Source: Cordia subcordata
Lineage: Eukaryota; Streptophyta; Magnoliopsida; Boraginales; Cordiaceae
Direction of reading: 5' to 3'
DNA length: 64,000 nt
NCBI GenBank assembly: GCA_028554755.1
Contig: JAPTOF010000035.1
Span: 10,001-74,000, forward strand
Part shown: positions 12,453 through 23,788 of the stretch, piece by piece
Position numbering within the stretch: the first letter of the stretch is position 1
How the letters are laid out: each line of letters starts with the position of its first letter
Notes under the pieces: model-generated
What the model was told of the DNA's origin: nothing
Database searches by the model: none
What the model saw: the letters and a program-made list of their open reading frames with translations, nothing else
Position numbers and translations under genes: made by a program

Positions 12453-12608
12453 CCTTAAACCCTAAACCCCAAAACCCTAAACCTTAAGCCCCTAAAACCC
12501 TAAAAACCCTAAACCCCTAAAACCCTAAAAACCCTGAACCCTCAACCCTAAACGTTCAACCCTAAACCCCAAACCCCGAACCCTCAACCCTAACCCCTCA
12601 ACCCTAAA
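12453..12608 (+). repeat. Interstitial degenerate telomere repeats 2
   Basis: About 155 bases of CCCTAAA, CCCCTAAAA, CCCTGAA and CCCCGAA-like units start right after the A-rich tail of LINE copy 2. Orientation is that of the terminal telomere. Inward of this point the sequence becomes ordinary AT-rich DNA, so about 12.6 kb is the boundary between the subtelomere and the chromosome arm. Confidence 0.9.
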
Positions 12609-12871
12609 GTTACTTAAAGTACCTTTGAATTTAAGTGGCTTTTTCTTATATTTGACTTTAAGTAATTACGTGTTTAAATAAAAGTTGTAAATATAAAAAT
12701 AAGTATTTATATATTTAGTTAAAGTTTGTTAAAATAACTATTAAGAACATGAGAATAAAATTTAAAATGGTAAGTATAAAATAAAAGAGTATAGATAGTT
12801 TGGTAATAAAGATAAATATGTAAGGATAATATAATAAATGATTTGATCAGCTTGCTTTTTCTAAAAGTGCT

Positions 12872-13090
12872 TAAGGGCCTGTTTGGATTTTTTTTTAAGG
12901 AAAAATACTTTTTTTCTGAAAAAAGTTATATCATTTTTGCAATAACTACTTAATTTGGTTTCTAAAAAGAATGGAACTTTAAAAAAAGTTCAAATGCAAC
13001 TTTTTCTAAAAGTCAGAATTTTTAACTTTTCAAAAAAATGTTATTTTTCAAAAGTTATTAAAAAAAAAAATCAATCCAAATGAACCATAA
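12872..13090. mobile_element. MITE-like hairpin element (low confidence)
   Basis: The left side starts GGGCCTGTTTGGATTTTTT and the right side ends AATCCAAATGAACC, which are loosely inverted copies. The interior is a run of A/T tracts that also read as an imperfect inverted repeat. The GGGCCTGTTTGG terminus is common in plant hAT-like MITEs. The surrounding stretch 12609-14386 is otherwise AT-rich intergenic DNA with no gene. Confidence 0.4.
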
Positions 13091-13514
13091 AAAGTAGAAG
13101 TTAAAGATAGAATTTTTTTAACCTAAAACTACTTAAAAAAAACACTTTTTATTGAAATGACTCTCCATGGCACTTTAATCACACATTAAATATTATGGAC
13201 CAGTTTTTATATTTGTAGTGATCTAATTTCAATGCCCTGGATTTTTTTTTCCCCACACATAGGTGAGCTTTTCTTTGTTTCTTGCAAACTTTTGTTCTGA
13301 TTTGTATTAGTTCGTTTTATGTTTAACGCCTCATGATCAATAGAAATTCTCAACTTACTGATATTTTTGTTCGACTACTTATCTTTTATGCAAAAAATTG
13401 TAAAGTGGGAAAATTTTTTTATTTTGCCATTAAATTTTCAGTTGTTTTATATTTGTGGAACTGGATACCGTACGCCCTAAATATTGTGCACCTACCGAGC
13501 ATTGTACATCTGGC

Positions 13515-13805
13515 AGTAAGGCGTTTACAACTTTGTTATTATAAGTTCACAATTTTTATACTATATGTTCACAACTTTTAATTATTTACAAATCCCATGT
13601 TATATGTTTATAATTTTAACATTTTATGTTAAAAAATTTTAATTATTCACAATTTACTTATCCATTACTCTCATAGTATATGTTTAAAAGCTTTATATTA
13701 CATGTTCACAATGATTAATTTACTTATTTACGACTTTTTAAAGATATATTCACAATCTGTGAACGGTATGTTTACAACTTGTGAATAATATATTCATAAT
13801 ATGTT
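13515..13805. repeat. Degenerate short repeats around GTTCACAA
   Basis: Words of the type (A)TGTTCACAA(CTTTT) and inverse forms (TTGTGAA, CTGTGAAC) recur roughly every 20-40 bases from about 13535 to 13800. The region codes for nothing evident. It could be the subterminal repeat zone of a lost DNA transposon. Confidence 0.45.
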
Positions 13806-14386
13806 AATGATTCTGGAGCTGATAGTCAGAGATATTGCTGTTGTATTTTCAATGATCGAATTGTTGTGTTGTGCTTATCATTGTGAGGAGATTGAACTCG
13901 TTAAATTTTATGTTGATCTGATAAATGAATTGTGAGACTTCTTGGGTGGTAAATTGTGCATATTTAAGTGTATTATAATATAGGTGTATGGTATAATTTG
14001 TTTATATTATTCGGCCCAAATTATTTTTCATTATTGAGTTTAAACTTTCCTATATAACTTGAATCATTAAAGGGTTTTTTTTCTCTAATTTCAGAAATAA
14101 GTGTTTTTCGAGGAAAATGAAATTTCTAATTTCTAAAAAAAGTTGAATTTGAGTTTTTTTAGAATTTTAACTTTTTTTCAAAAGCATGTCCAAATTCTAT
14201 TTCTAAAAGAATTCTTTTTAAATAAAATACATGTTCTTATTTTTATAAAAAAGAATTTATGAAAACAAACCAACTCAAACGCACCCCTGATCCTATATTA
14301 AAATTAATTCAGTTTCCTTAGTTCCTAAAGGCCAAGGTGCATCAATAAGTGCTCGTTTGAATCGGCTTTTTTTTTAAAATAGCACT

Positions 14387-14450
14387 TTTATATTTTATAT
14401 TTATTTTAAATTTAAATAATTTTAAATTTAAAATAAATATAAAATATAAA
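14387..14450. repeat. Perfect 30-bp inverted repeat, 4-base loop
   Basis: Left arm 14387-14416 and right arm 14421-14450 are exact reverse complements with TAAT between. Both arms are pure A/T. The outer context (CTCGTTTGAATCGGC near 14352 and CAATCCAAACAGGGTGC near 14568) looks like the two ends of a MITE, so the hairpin is probably its core. It lies about 285 bases upstream of the HUA1-like start codon. Confidence 0.7.
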
Positions 14451-14734
14451 TTCACCTCTTATGTTCCTTTCCCTAATAAAAATATCCTAATCCAAACATA
14501 AATAATCTGTTTCCTTTTGCTTCCTTTATAATCATTTCCTTTATTTGATTAAATTTTCCATCCTCAATCCAAACAGGGTGCTAGTGAGGGGATAAAAAGG
14601 GTATTATCTCTATTTCTTTTTCCTTTTTTTTTTTTTTTTTTTGTCCATTCCTTTTGTCAAAATATTATCAACTCGGTAGCGTTGTCTAGGGCTCCGTTCT
14701 CTCTTCTTTCCATCCTACTGAGGTGGTTGGTTGT

Positions 14735-17700
14735 ATGGCTAATCAGCTGTACGGCTACAATAACTCTAGCAGCTACGGTGGAGGAACAACTGCGGCTTTG
14801 ACAAGTATGTACAGCTCCAGGTCTGGGGCAGATTCGTACCTTTCCTTGGACAGCTCCAGATATCTGAGCTCTGACCTATATTCTTCGTCGGACGGCTATT
14901 CTAGAGTAGCTGGCGTGGCAGCTCCGACGTCCGCTCATTTGGCTTCGCAGGCATCATCATGGCCGGGCCCTCCTGGTGTTGATGTCGGTTCATCTACTGC
15001 TTCCGATCCTCTTCTTGCTGGGATGAAGCGCTCTGCTGCTGAAGGTAAGGTTACTGTCCATCTCCTCTAGATCTGCCATTTTCTTTCCATTTTCCACTGC
15101 TAGAACTTAACGGAAAAGAAGAAACGCTGCCTCAGTGTGATGAAAGCAGAGCGTTCTCAACTCACAAAGCAATTATTAAGCATTTAGGCCATTTCTGGTT
15201 GAAAACACTGTCTGTATAAAACGCCAAAGTCAAATAACGTGCATAAATTTCAGTTCTCAAAATAATATAATAGTTCCTTGCTTGTTGCTAGTGTTCCACA
15301 AACACGGAGGTAGGCATTAATTCATTATTTCATGTTGTTGGTTTCTCCATCATTGGGAAAGTAGTCCCATTTGTCTAATACTTCATCAATGAACAATGCT
15401 ATTAATGAAAGTCAATTACACACCCGAATTCTGGTTTTTGGAGACGATACGTAAACAACTTCTTTATCTCCCCGTAAGGTGGGTTGTACGAGTTGTCCAT
15501 TTTGTAATGTTTTTGCCTGCTTGAGGCTCATTTTCTTCATACTGTCAATCTTTCTATCATAAGATAAGTACACCTCCTATATAAGTTTAAATATCTACAA
15601 AATAATGTATATATTTTCTGTGATTTTTGTGTTTGTACGTGTCTACTATCTATCCTAGCACTCTATCGTCAGAATATTTTGGGTGCCCATAACACAATTG
15701 GGCAAACTGAAGCTTGGTTTCCAACAAACCCTCTAGCCAAGCGTACTAGGTTCGAGAGTGCCAGCAATTTGCCCATTTATCCCCAGAGGCCAGGAGAGCA
15801 GGACTGTGCCCATTATATGCTCACAAGAACCTGTAAATTTGGAGATACCTGCAAGTTTGACCATCCTATTTGGGTTCCAGAGGGTGGAATCCCAGATTGG
15901 AAAGAGGTGATCATTGTTGCTATTTATTTATCTATACTAGTACTACATATGCACAATATTTCTTGTTACTACTTTTTTCTTATAGGTATTTTCTTGTATT
16001 ATAAACTTCTCTTTCTAATGGAAGCTACTGATCTTTCAATCCCTCTCTTTCTCCATATGTAACTAAGTTTTTATTTCTTATATCTGAAACATTATCTACT
16101 AGTTTCACTTTTAGAAGTTAACAGGTTTTTTTGACCAAATTTATATACTAATTTCAATTAGATTTATTTGCATATGATTCTATATTTTTGGGAAGTAATA
16201 TTTTGAACTCAAAACTATGTTGCAAATCAATCAACCTGCTAAGGATAACATATTGAAAAATAGCACAGGTTAAGTTACGAAATTCAGTTTCATATGAAAT
16301 TTATAATTTTGATTATCTTTTGCTTTGGAACTGTACCTAGTATATAACTTTGTTATCCCTCACAGGATATATAAAAATTAAGTTTTTCTTTAACATTCAG
16401 GTTTTGTCCTATTGTGTTAGTTTGAAGATCTGTCCTCATTTATGTGGTAGTTAACATGGTGGGGGTCTATATCTAGAGAGGGCATTGGTTGTTTAGCTTA
16501 TCAACCCTATTGGGAAGATTGAGTGTACAACAACTCTTCTTAATGTTCTATTTTTGTTATATTTTTGTATTTGAAGATTTGTCCTCATTTACATGGTACT
16601 TAACATGGTGGGGTGAATCTGTAGAGAGGGCATCAGTTGTTAACTTATCAACCATATTGGGAAAATTGAATGTGCAATGAACTCTTGATACCATTCTATT
16701 TTTGTTGCATTTGTCTGTTTAGTTCTTCCACTCATATTTCTTGAACATGCACGATATATTCTTCACTACTAGGAAAAAAGTTGTATGAGCACTAAAAGGT
16801 ATGGTCTTCTCGACCATATTTTGGGAGTTTATGTAAATGGGCTTTTGTTTACTCTTTTCTAGCCTTGTCCCAAGGGTCTCTATTCATTCCCTTTTGTATC
16901 CTTACCTTCTCCGCCTAGTACACACAAAGCATTTATGTGCACGCTGCAGTCAAGTCTCCTAAACTATATCACAATGATTCATGCAAAATTGAACTCGACT
17001 ATCAAGCTCCTTAGGATTGACAACTGGAGAGAGTATGTTATTCACAAGTTCAGTCTCTACTTGTAGTCCTTAGGCACCGCATATCAAACATCTTGTCCTC
17101 GATGATGATGGAAAGCAAACATGTCCATCTCATTGAGATTGCATTAGTCCTTCTAAATCAGGCTCGCCTTGTGTCCATGTTCTATTACTCAGAACTCGTC
17201 TGGCTTTGCTTACTTTTACGTGCTTATAAGCAGTTGGTGCGTTAAGCAGCTTTTGATGCTTATAAGCAAGTCAAAATTAAGTAGAAAAGTATTTGGATGA
17301 TATGTGTTTATAAGTTGCTGACATGTTTGCAAAAAGGTGCTTATACATAGTAGTGTTATAATTCTTGGTTTCTTTACATATTTCTGATTCATTTTCTCCT
17401 TTGAAAAAAGTTGGAAGTTTGTTCTTCCTCCATACTGCTTAGAGGACTGTTAAAACATGATTCTTGCTTGTTCAATGAGTTCTAAATCTGAGATGCTTAT
17501 TTAATGGGTATATGAGAGTGAAGTCAAGGTATAATTCTTGGTGAAATGTTTCTGTACATTCACTTGTCCAATATTTTCTCGTGTCATTTTCTCTTCTTGA
17601 AACAGTCGAAAGTTTGTTCTGCTGTACTGTAAAGTAGACTGCCGGAGGCATTATTCTCACTTGTTTAATGAGTTCTCATCTGAGATGCTTAGGTTTCAAT

Positions 17701-20700
17701 TTTGCTTTGCTGAGTGGTTATCTGAATCTTGCATAGCTATTAAGAATGAGTAATATGTTATGGATGTAGGTTCCCTTGAGTACCACTAGTGAATTGCTTC
17801 CTGAAAGACCGGGAGAACCTGACTGTCCGGTAAGCAAAATTTAAAGATCTTTGGGATATTGGTTTCTTGTATATATATTGTTCTAATGTTAACTTTCTGT
17901 ATACTCTTGACCGAATGGATCCCAGTATTTTCTGAAGACTCAGCGGTGCAAGTTCGGGATGAGATGCAAGTTTAACCACCCAAAAGATATTATAGCTCAT
18001 TCAGTAAGTTTCACTGCCATGGTACCTGATGTCTTCCTGTGGTGCTGGCCTTTTACAAATATTCAATCATTTGCCACTTCAGGGTGTAATAGGTGATGCT
18101 GATATCTCTGCTTTGCCTGAGAGACCATCTGAGCCCCCATGTGCGGTATGATGTTTTATTCCACACAAGGGTGCATTGCTTGACATATATCAATATCGAA
18201 AAGAGATTGATGATTCAATTTTGGAAATAATTAAACAGTTCTATATGAAGACTGGGAAATGCAAGTTTGGTGCAACCTGCAAATTTCACCACCCAAAAGA
18301 TATTCAAATACTAGGAGTTGGACTGGAAAATGGCAATGCAGGGAAAACTGAATCAGTTGGAGTTGAAAACCCAGCAAATTTACTTATCAATCCTGCATCA
18401 ATCCACAACTCCAAAGGCCTGCCAATTAGACCGGTAAATTTATTTCATAACTTTAATTTAGATTAGCTGTAAATTAAGGAATAGATCAATTGGTGCCTTA
18501 TTTTTAATTGCTGTAAATTTATTTCATCAACGACACCTAGGATCTTGTAGATTTATGCTGAAACTTTTCCCTCTTTTCTTGGAAGATTTGTTATACGTCT
18601 TGATAAAGCCTGAAAAGTCCCATGGATAACCCTGAAATTTGGCTGTTACAACCATATAGGGAACAACTTTGGCTTGATAAGTTCTTGATTATTTAGTAGC
18701 CGGGTCCCAAAAATTACTACTGGACCTACTCTTGACTCTGTATAACCTGTAGATGTTTACTTCAGAAAGATTTGTAGCCCGATCATTTATAACATGTACG
18801 TACTATTATCTTCCTGGTATGTGCAAAAATAAAATCTTTACCAATGTTCTCCTTAGCATGGTCACAAAAACCTCGAGCATGTGAAGCAATATGTTTGAGG
18901 AAAGATCAAACATATGGCATTATATGCTAAAGATTCCTCTGATACAACTCAGAAAAATTACTGCTGCCTGACAAGTGATGCATGCTTATTGATGTTGAAT
19001 CAAGATGAAGCAAATCATAAGGAGAGTTAATTAAAAGTAGTAACAAATAGAATAGTCTAGTTTGTGGTCATTGCAGGTCTTTTTTTACTGTATTGAACAA
19101 AACACATCTTGCTCACCACATTTCATTTTAGACATTGAAACATCAGTTTTCATCTCATCCAGTAAATTTAGGTATCCTGTCCCACTTTTTGGAGCTATTA
19201 ATCCAAATTTCCAAGGGAGACTGTGGCCCTCTTCTCCATGGAACATTTGGTTTGTCATTGGAAATGTACCAGCTGCTATTCCCCAGGATCAGACCTTTAC
19301 TTCCCCAGATAGAGAGCTACAAAAAATGAAATTAGGAAAAGAAAAGAGAAAAAAGATAAAACAAATCTGAGAAACTCTTGCCAACTTTGTGAAACATAAA
19401 TTCTCCTGCCAATGTCTGAATTACCACTTTGTCCATGATGAGGACAATTTATTGCAACTGCCGGTAGTAACGGGAGAAGTGCAGCTGTCTATTAATTTAG
19501 AATCTTCAACTCTCCAGGTTTCCTCCTTTAATTCTCTTAATCAGAAAAATTTCCCTGATATTGTGTTATTCAGCTCAATTGTCTTCACAACATTGTTCAG
19601 TTTCTCTCTTAAGAGTTCATTCTCCAGCTCCCAGCTTCCCTTATGGGCCAACTCAATGCAAACATTAATTCTTGTAATTGCACTGCTAGAGAGAACTATG
19701 ATCATATTTAATGGCCTTGACTGACTGACAGCTGAAGTCAATCTGTACACAGATCCAAAAAATGGTACCTTAGCCATTTTGGATAAAGTCTATTGTGGCA
19801 TTCAGGGATTTCTAATTCTTTTAGTTGGGTGGTATAGGGAAGGAAACTCCTATCAGTACAAGCTGTGTTCTAGGTGCCAATAGTATTCAAGTTCCTATTC
19901 TGCAAACTGTAGCGACCCACATAGTGGATAATAGACTATAAATTTTCAATGCTAATACCTGGTCATATCTAAACGAACACAGACCCTCCAGTCCATGTAT
20001 TTTAATATAAACCTTATCCACCAGCTCTCTGCTTAATGGAAAGGCTATTTTGAGATCTCTCTCTTTCAGGGAGGTATTTGGACATTGACTTTTAGGGCAT
20101 CTCTCTTGGTTAGCTTGTTGGAGGGTTATGATTTTGGTTAAAGATCTCTGGTGTATCTACCAAAATATTCAAACTTTGCTTTATGCTGTTCATTGCCAAT
20201 ATTTCTCCTGCTTGTTTCAGATTCTTTTATTCACTGTATCGTCTATGTACTTACAGTTTGCCTTTGTCAGGATGAAATTGACTGTCCGTTCTACCTTAAG
20301 ACAGGAAGGTGACTTCATCTCTCACTTCTCTCCTTACCTGTGTTCCTTAATACATTAATTGTCGAGATATTGATGTCTTCCAGTTTGTCTTTTCTTTTAT
20401 AAATCAGCTGTAAGTATGGTGCCATATGCCGCTATAATCATCCAGACAGGAACAGTAAGTAATTTAATCACTATAGTTTTTTCTGGCTAAGGATTTAACC
20501 ACTAAATTTATTGATAGTATGTAGAATATTTTGCCTCAAGACCTACGTTTCAAGATTTACTGCCGACTTTTTTCCCCTTTCATTTTCAGTGATTATTCCG
20601 CCTGCTGCTGCTATAGCTCCTGCCTTTGTAGCCTCTCCTGTAACTCATTTGAACGTCGGTGTTGTTAATCCAGCTGCCTCTATCTTGCAAACTTTTGACC

Positions 20701-21779
20701 CAAGGCTGACTCAGACACCGGTATAATGGGGATTATTTTATTTTTTGGCAAATATCAAATATTTAGAGACAATTTTAGCTCAGATCTTGTATTTTGGTCT
20801 CTTTCCTTTACAAACTGGTAGAGTGACCTTAAATATACAAATGAAATTATGTGTGATATTCTGGAAATAGTTGGACTAAAGTTTACAAATCTATCGTTTT
20901 GAGCTTTTTGACTGACAGAATTGTTTTCATTTTGCATTGCAGCTTGGAATTGGCCCGCTTGTCTATCCTCAACGACCAGGACAGATTGAATGTGATGTGT
21001 GTATAATTTGCTTTTCGATTTACATTTGCTAATATTTTCGGTTCAGTTTTGATGTTGATAATCATCAATTTTATTCTGTTGGTATGACATTGAGAAAAAG
21101 CATCCGGAAAAGTATTTGTCACTCAATGATTATGCATGAGATCCTGGTTGCGTCCTTAATTTCCTCTTTATATGCTCAGATATAGTGAAGGTGCTCACGT
21201 TACTATCCTTTTCCCTTTGCTTTTCTGACTCTAGTACTATATGAAAACTGGTGAGTGCAAGTTTGGAGATAAATGCAAGTTTCATCATCCTATTGATCGT
21301 TCAGTAACCATGGTATCAGTGAAGGAAGCCCAGCAGCAACATGTTAAACTTTCTCTTGCTGGTCTACCAAGGAGAGAGGTATCTTTTAACGCCTTTTCAA
21401 GAGCAAATTACACCATGTCTGGTTTGAACATAGGAAATTATTAAATTTCGAATAGCAACAAGTGATGTCAAAGGTTGCATATATGTTAAACCACCAATCA
21501 GCCCTGTATTGGATACAACTCCTATTAGATCCTAACAATATGGAATTTACTTGGAAACTTACATATTGCCGAATCAGCTTGAGCATGTTTATCTATGGGC
21601 AGGGTGCTGTACATTGTCCATATTACATGAAGACTGGAACATGCAAATATGGTGCTACATGCAAGTTTGACCACCCACCACCTGGAGAGGTCATGGCCAT
21701 GGCAACATCACAAGGGGAAGCAGCATCTGGTGGAGTTGAATTGCACGGGGAGGCAAAAGAGGCTGAGACGCAACCGTAG
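14735..21779 (+). CDS. HUA1: HUA1-like CCCH zinc-finger RNA-binding protein, 514 aa
   Basis: Twelve exons join in frame: 14735-15044, 15659-15906, 17770-17829, 17926-18003, 18083-18145, 18239-18433, 20271-20308, 20408-20454, 20590-20720, 20943-20996, 21235-21378, 21603-21779. The product starts [10 protein letters not shown]; an in-frame GTG upstream at 14723 is not needed. It has six C-x8-C-x5-C-x3-H fingers at about residues 153-172, 205-224, 252-271, 323-342, 407-426 and 461-480. The motif [13 protein letters not shown] before finger 1, NPLAKR, and the six-finger layout match Arabidopsis HUA1 (524 aa). That protein binds RNA in the nucleus and promotes correct processing of AGAMOUS pre-mRNA during flower development. 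The N-terminus is Ser/Tyr/Gly-rich. Introns 2 and 6 are long (1.86 and 1.84 kb). An ordinary ZFN-type CCCH protein has five fingers and fits less well. Confidence 0.85.
16420..16715 (+). repeat. Two-copy tandem repeat, about 149 bp, in HUA1 intron 2
   Basis: A block starting TTTGAAGATCTGTCCTC at 16420 recurs from 16569 with about 85-90 percent identity by eye (shared words: TTAACATGGTGGGG, AGAGAGGGCAT, TTATCAACC, ATATTGGGAA). It is non-coding. Confidence 0.75.
18434..20270 (+). other. Long HUA1 intron 6, no recognised element
   Basis: This is 1.84 kb of intron between the third and fourth zinc fingers. Short open frames occur on both strands (for example 19541-19777, minus) but match nothing that I recognise and have no conserved motif. 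It may contain an old insertion. Confidence 0.6.
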
Positions 21780-22261
21780 ATCAATGAGCTTCCGTACTGA
21801 TTATTTAGTGGCTTAAGCATATTTGCTTGACATCTTTTTCTGATCGAACATGATTGACCCTATCCAGAAAACCTGGTAATTTTACATTTATCTGATATCT
21901 TAGAAGTCGGCAAACAGGTTCTATTATATTCAGTTAATACTTTGACAAGCAGCACAGTTCTAGACTCGATATATGCAATGCCATATATATCCATGGTAAC
22001 ATGGTAATGTGCTCCATTGTCAGTAGCTCAAAAAGTTACGAGTTAGCTTTGGACGGTTTCAGATTTTGTCTTCTGGAATTCAGTGAAAGATGTATGTTGA
22101 CTAATATCAATCCTTCGGTTCCGTTGTGTGGAAGAGCCATTACACTTCTTTAACTTGATGGATTAGAGGATATTTCTTTATTTTATTTTATCGAACCATG
22201 GATTGTTCTCGCTGTTTCTCGCGAGACTTTTGGGACGTGCAAATATTAATTCGAGGGAATG

Positions 22262-23160
22262 AAGTTCACCCCTTTATTATTTGAAAAATAGTACATTGCA
22301 GAATATGAAATAAAGGGTTTGAGCTTCAAAACTTTCAATATAAGGGCTTTAACTTGTGCAAAATGACACATGGTTAAGTAATGATATTAATTTTTTGTTT
22401 ATGTGACAATTTTTTAAAGAGTAAATTATATATTATTTTCTTGTATTTTAATTTATGTGTATTATATCCCTAATAATATTAAAATTAATTAATTACCTCT
22501 TATATTCTATTTTATGTGTAATATATTTTTTGTAATATTAAAATTAGTTAATTATTTCCTGAATTTTCTAAAAGTGTGTAAAATACAAGAGTATGGTGCA
22601 CATACTCCTTGTATTGATATTACAAGAGGTATGGTGCACATAGGATAGAGTATAGGGGAGTAATTAGTTGGTTTTGATATTTTAAAAAGTATGATGTAAA
22701 TAGGTCAAAGTATAAGAATAGCATGTAATTTACTCTTTTTCTTTTTCAAATATTAGGTGTCATTTTTTTATAGCTGTTTTTGGTCAAATATTTTATTTAT
22801 TTATTTATAGTTTATGTGGATTTTTTTACATGATATTCTAAATTTATGTAGCACACGCAAACTTATAAATTATAAGCTATCATGTATATGTGTACGTGTA
22901 TAAATTTTGGATGGACAAATTATGAAAGAAAAATAAAATATGTGTACGTGTATAAATTTTGGATGGACAAATTATGAAAGAAAAATAAAATATCACTGAA
23001 GGTTTGAGAAGGAAAAGAAAATGTCAGCTAAGTAAAAGTAAAAAATTAACAACAGTGTGTAAATTGTCATTTTTTTAAAGTTTTAAGTCAAGTTTTTGAA
23101 ATTTAGGCCTTTAATTTTTTATGTTATAAGATTCATGTCCTAAAATTACTTTTTTTCCTT
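22262..23160. mobile_element. Possible long-TIR MULE-like element (weak)
   Basis: Intergenic DNA between the HUA1-like and ABCD2-like genes. The stretch 22310-22375 (ATAAAGGGTTTGAGC...GGGCTTTAAC) and the reverse complement of 23060-23150 (ATTAAAGGCCTAAATTTC...TTAAAACTTT) resemble each other loosely, as do the long TIRs of other elements in this window. Identity is low and no target duplication is clear. Confidence 0.3.
22887..22990. repeat. Perfect tandem duplication, 2 x 52 bp
   Basis: The unit beginning TATGTGTACGTGTATAAATT is present twice with no mismatch that I can see (22887-22938 and 22939-22990). Perfect identity implies a recent slippage or double-strand-break repair event. Confidence 0.9.
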
Positions 23161-23788
23161 ATTACTTATTTAATTTAATAAATATAAAGGGATGAGAAAT
23201 AGGAACCTTTTCGTGGATATAATGGGCAGAAATTGATAACGAATACAGGAGAATAAATATTGAATTACTGTAGTTTGCAGTATGTCTACTTTTGGATTAA
23301 AAAAATTATTGTATGTTGCAGTATTTCTAATTGCCATACAAGTATTCATTTTTTATCAAAAAGAAAAAAGAATTTTGAAATAGAGGAGACCGTTGGCAGA
23401 AAAGATGAGGACGAAAGCTGTGTATCGTGGCATTATGCCAGAGACGAGTTCCTATGTTCCTTAATTTTCTATTTTTCGTCAATACACGATCTGATGGTTC
23501 AGTTGGAAAAAAAAAAAAAAAAGGAAAGAAAGAAAGAAAAAAAGAATCTGATGGTTCGTAAATTTGAATGGGAAAAATGGACTACCAATAGAATAATCAG
23601 AAAGTGTTACTATTAGTATAAAAGTTATGCAGCTGAAATTGTTTCTGATGACAAGCTAGAAAGAGAAGAGTCCAAGCAAAGAAAAGCAGAGTGCAGCGCT
23701 CCAAGTGTTGTGGCAGCTGCAGAGCCGTTCGATCTGCCGACTGCGCAGCCATAAGAAAGAAAAGCGAGTAAGAAACACTCTGACAAAG

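Noticed and set aside
19541..19777. Minus-strand open frame in HUA1 intron 6 as a nested gene
   Set aside because: Short, with no motifs, splice partners or family match.
23260..23616. 118-residue open frame before ABCD2
   Set aside because: Lys/Glu-rich end from a poly-A/AAAG tract and no domain; it lies in the promoter region.
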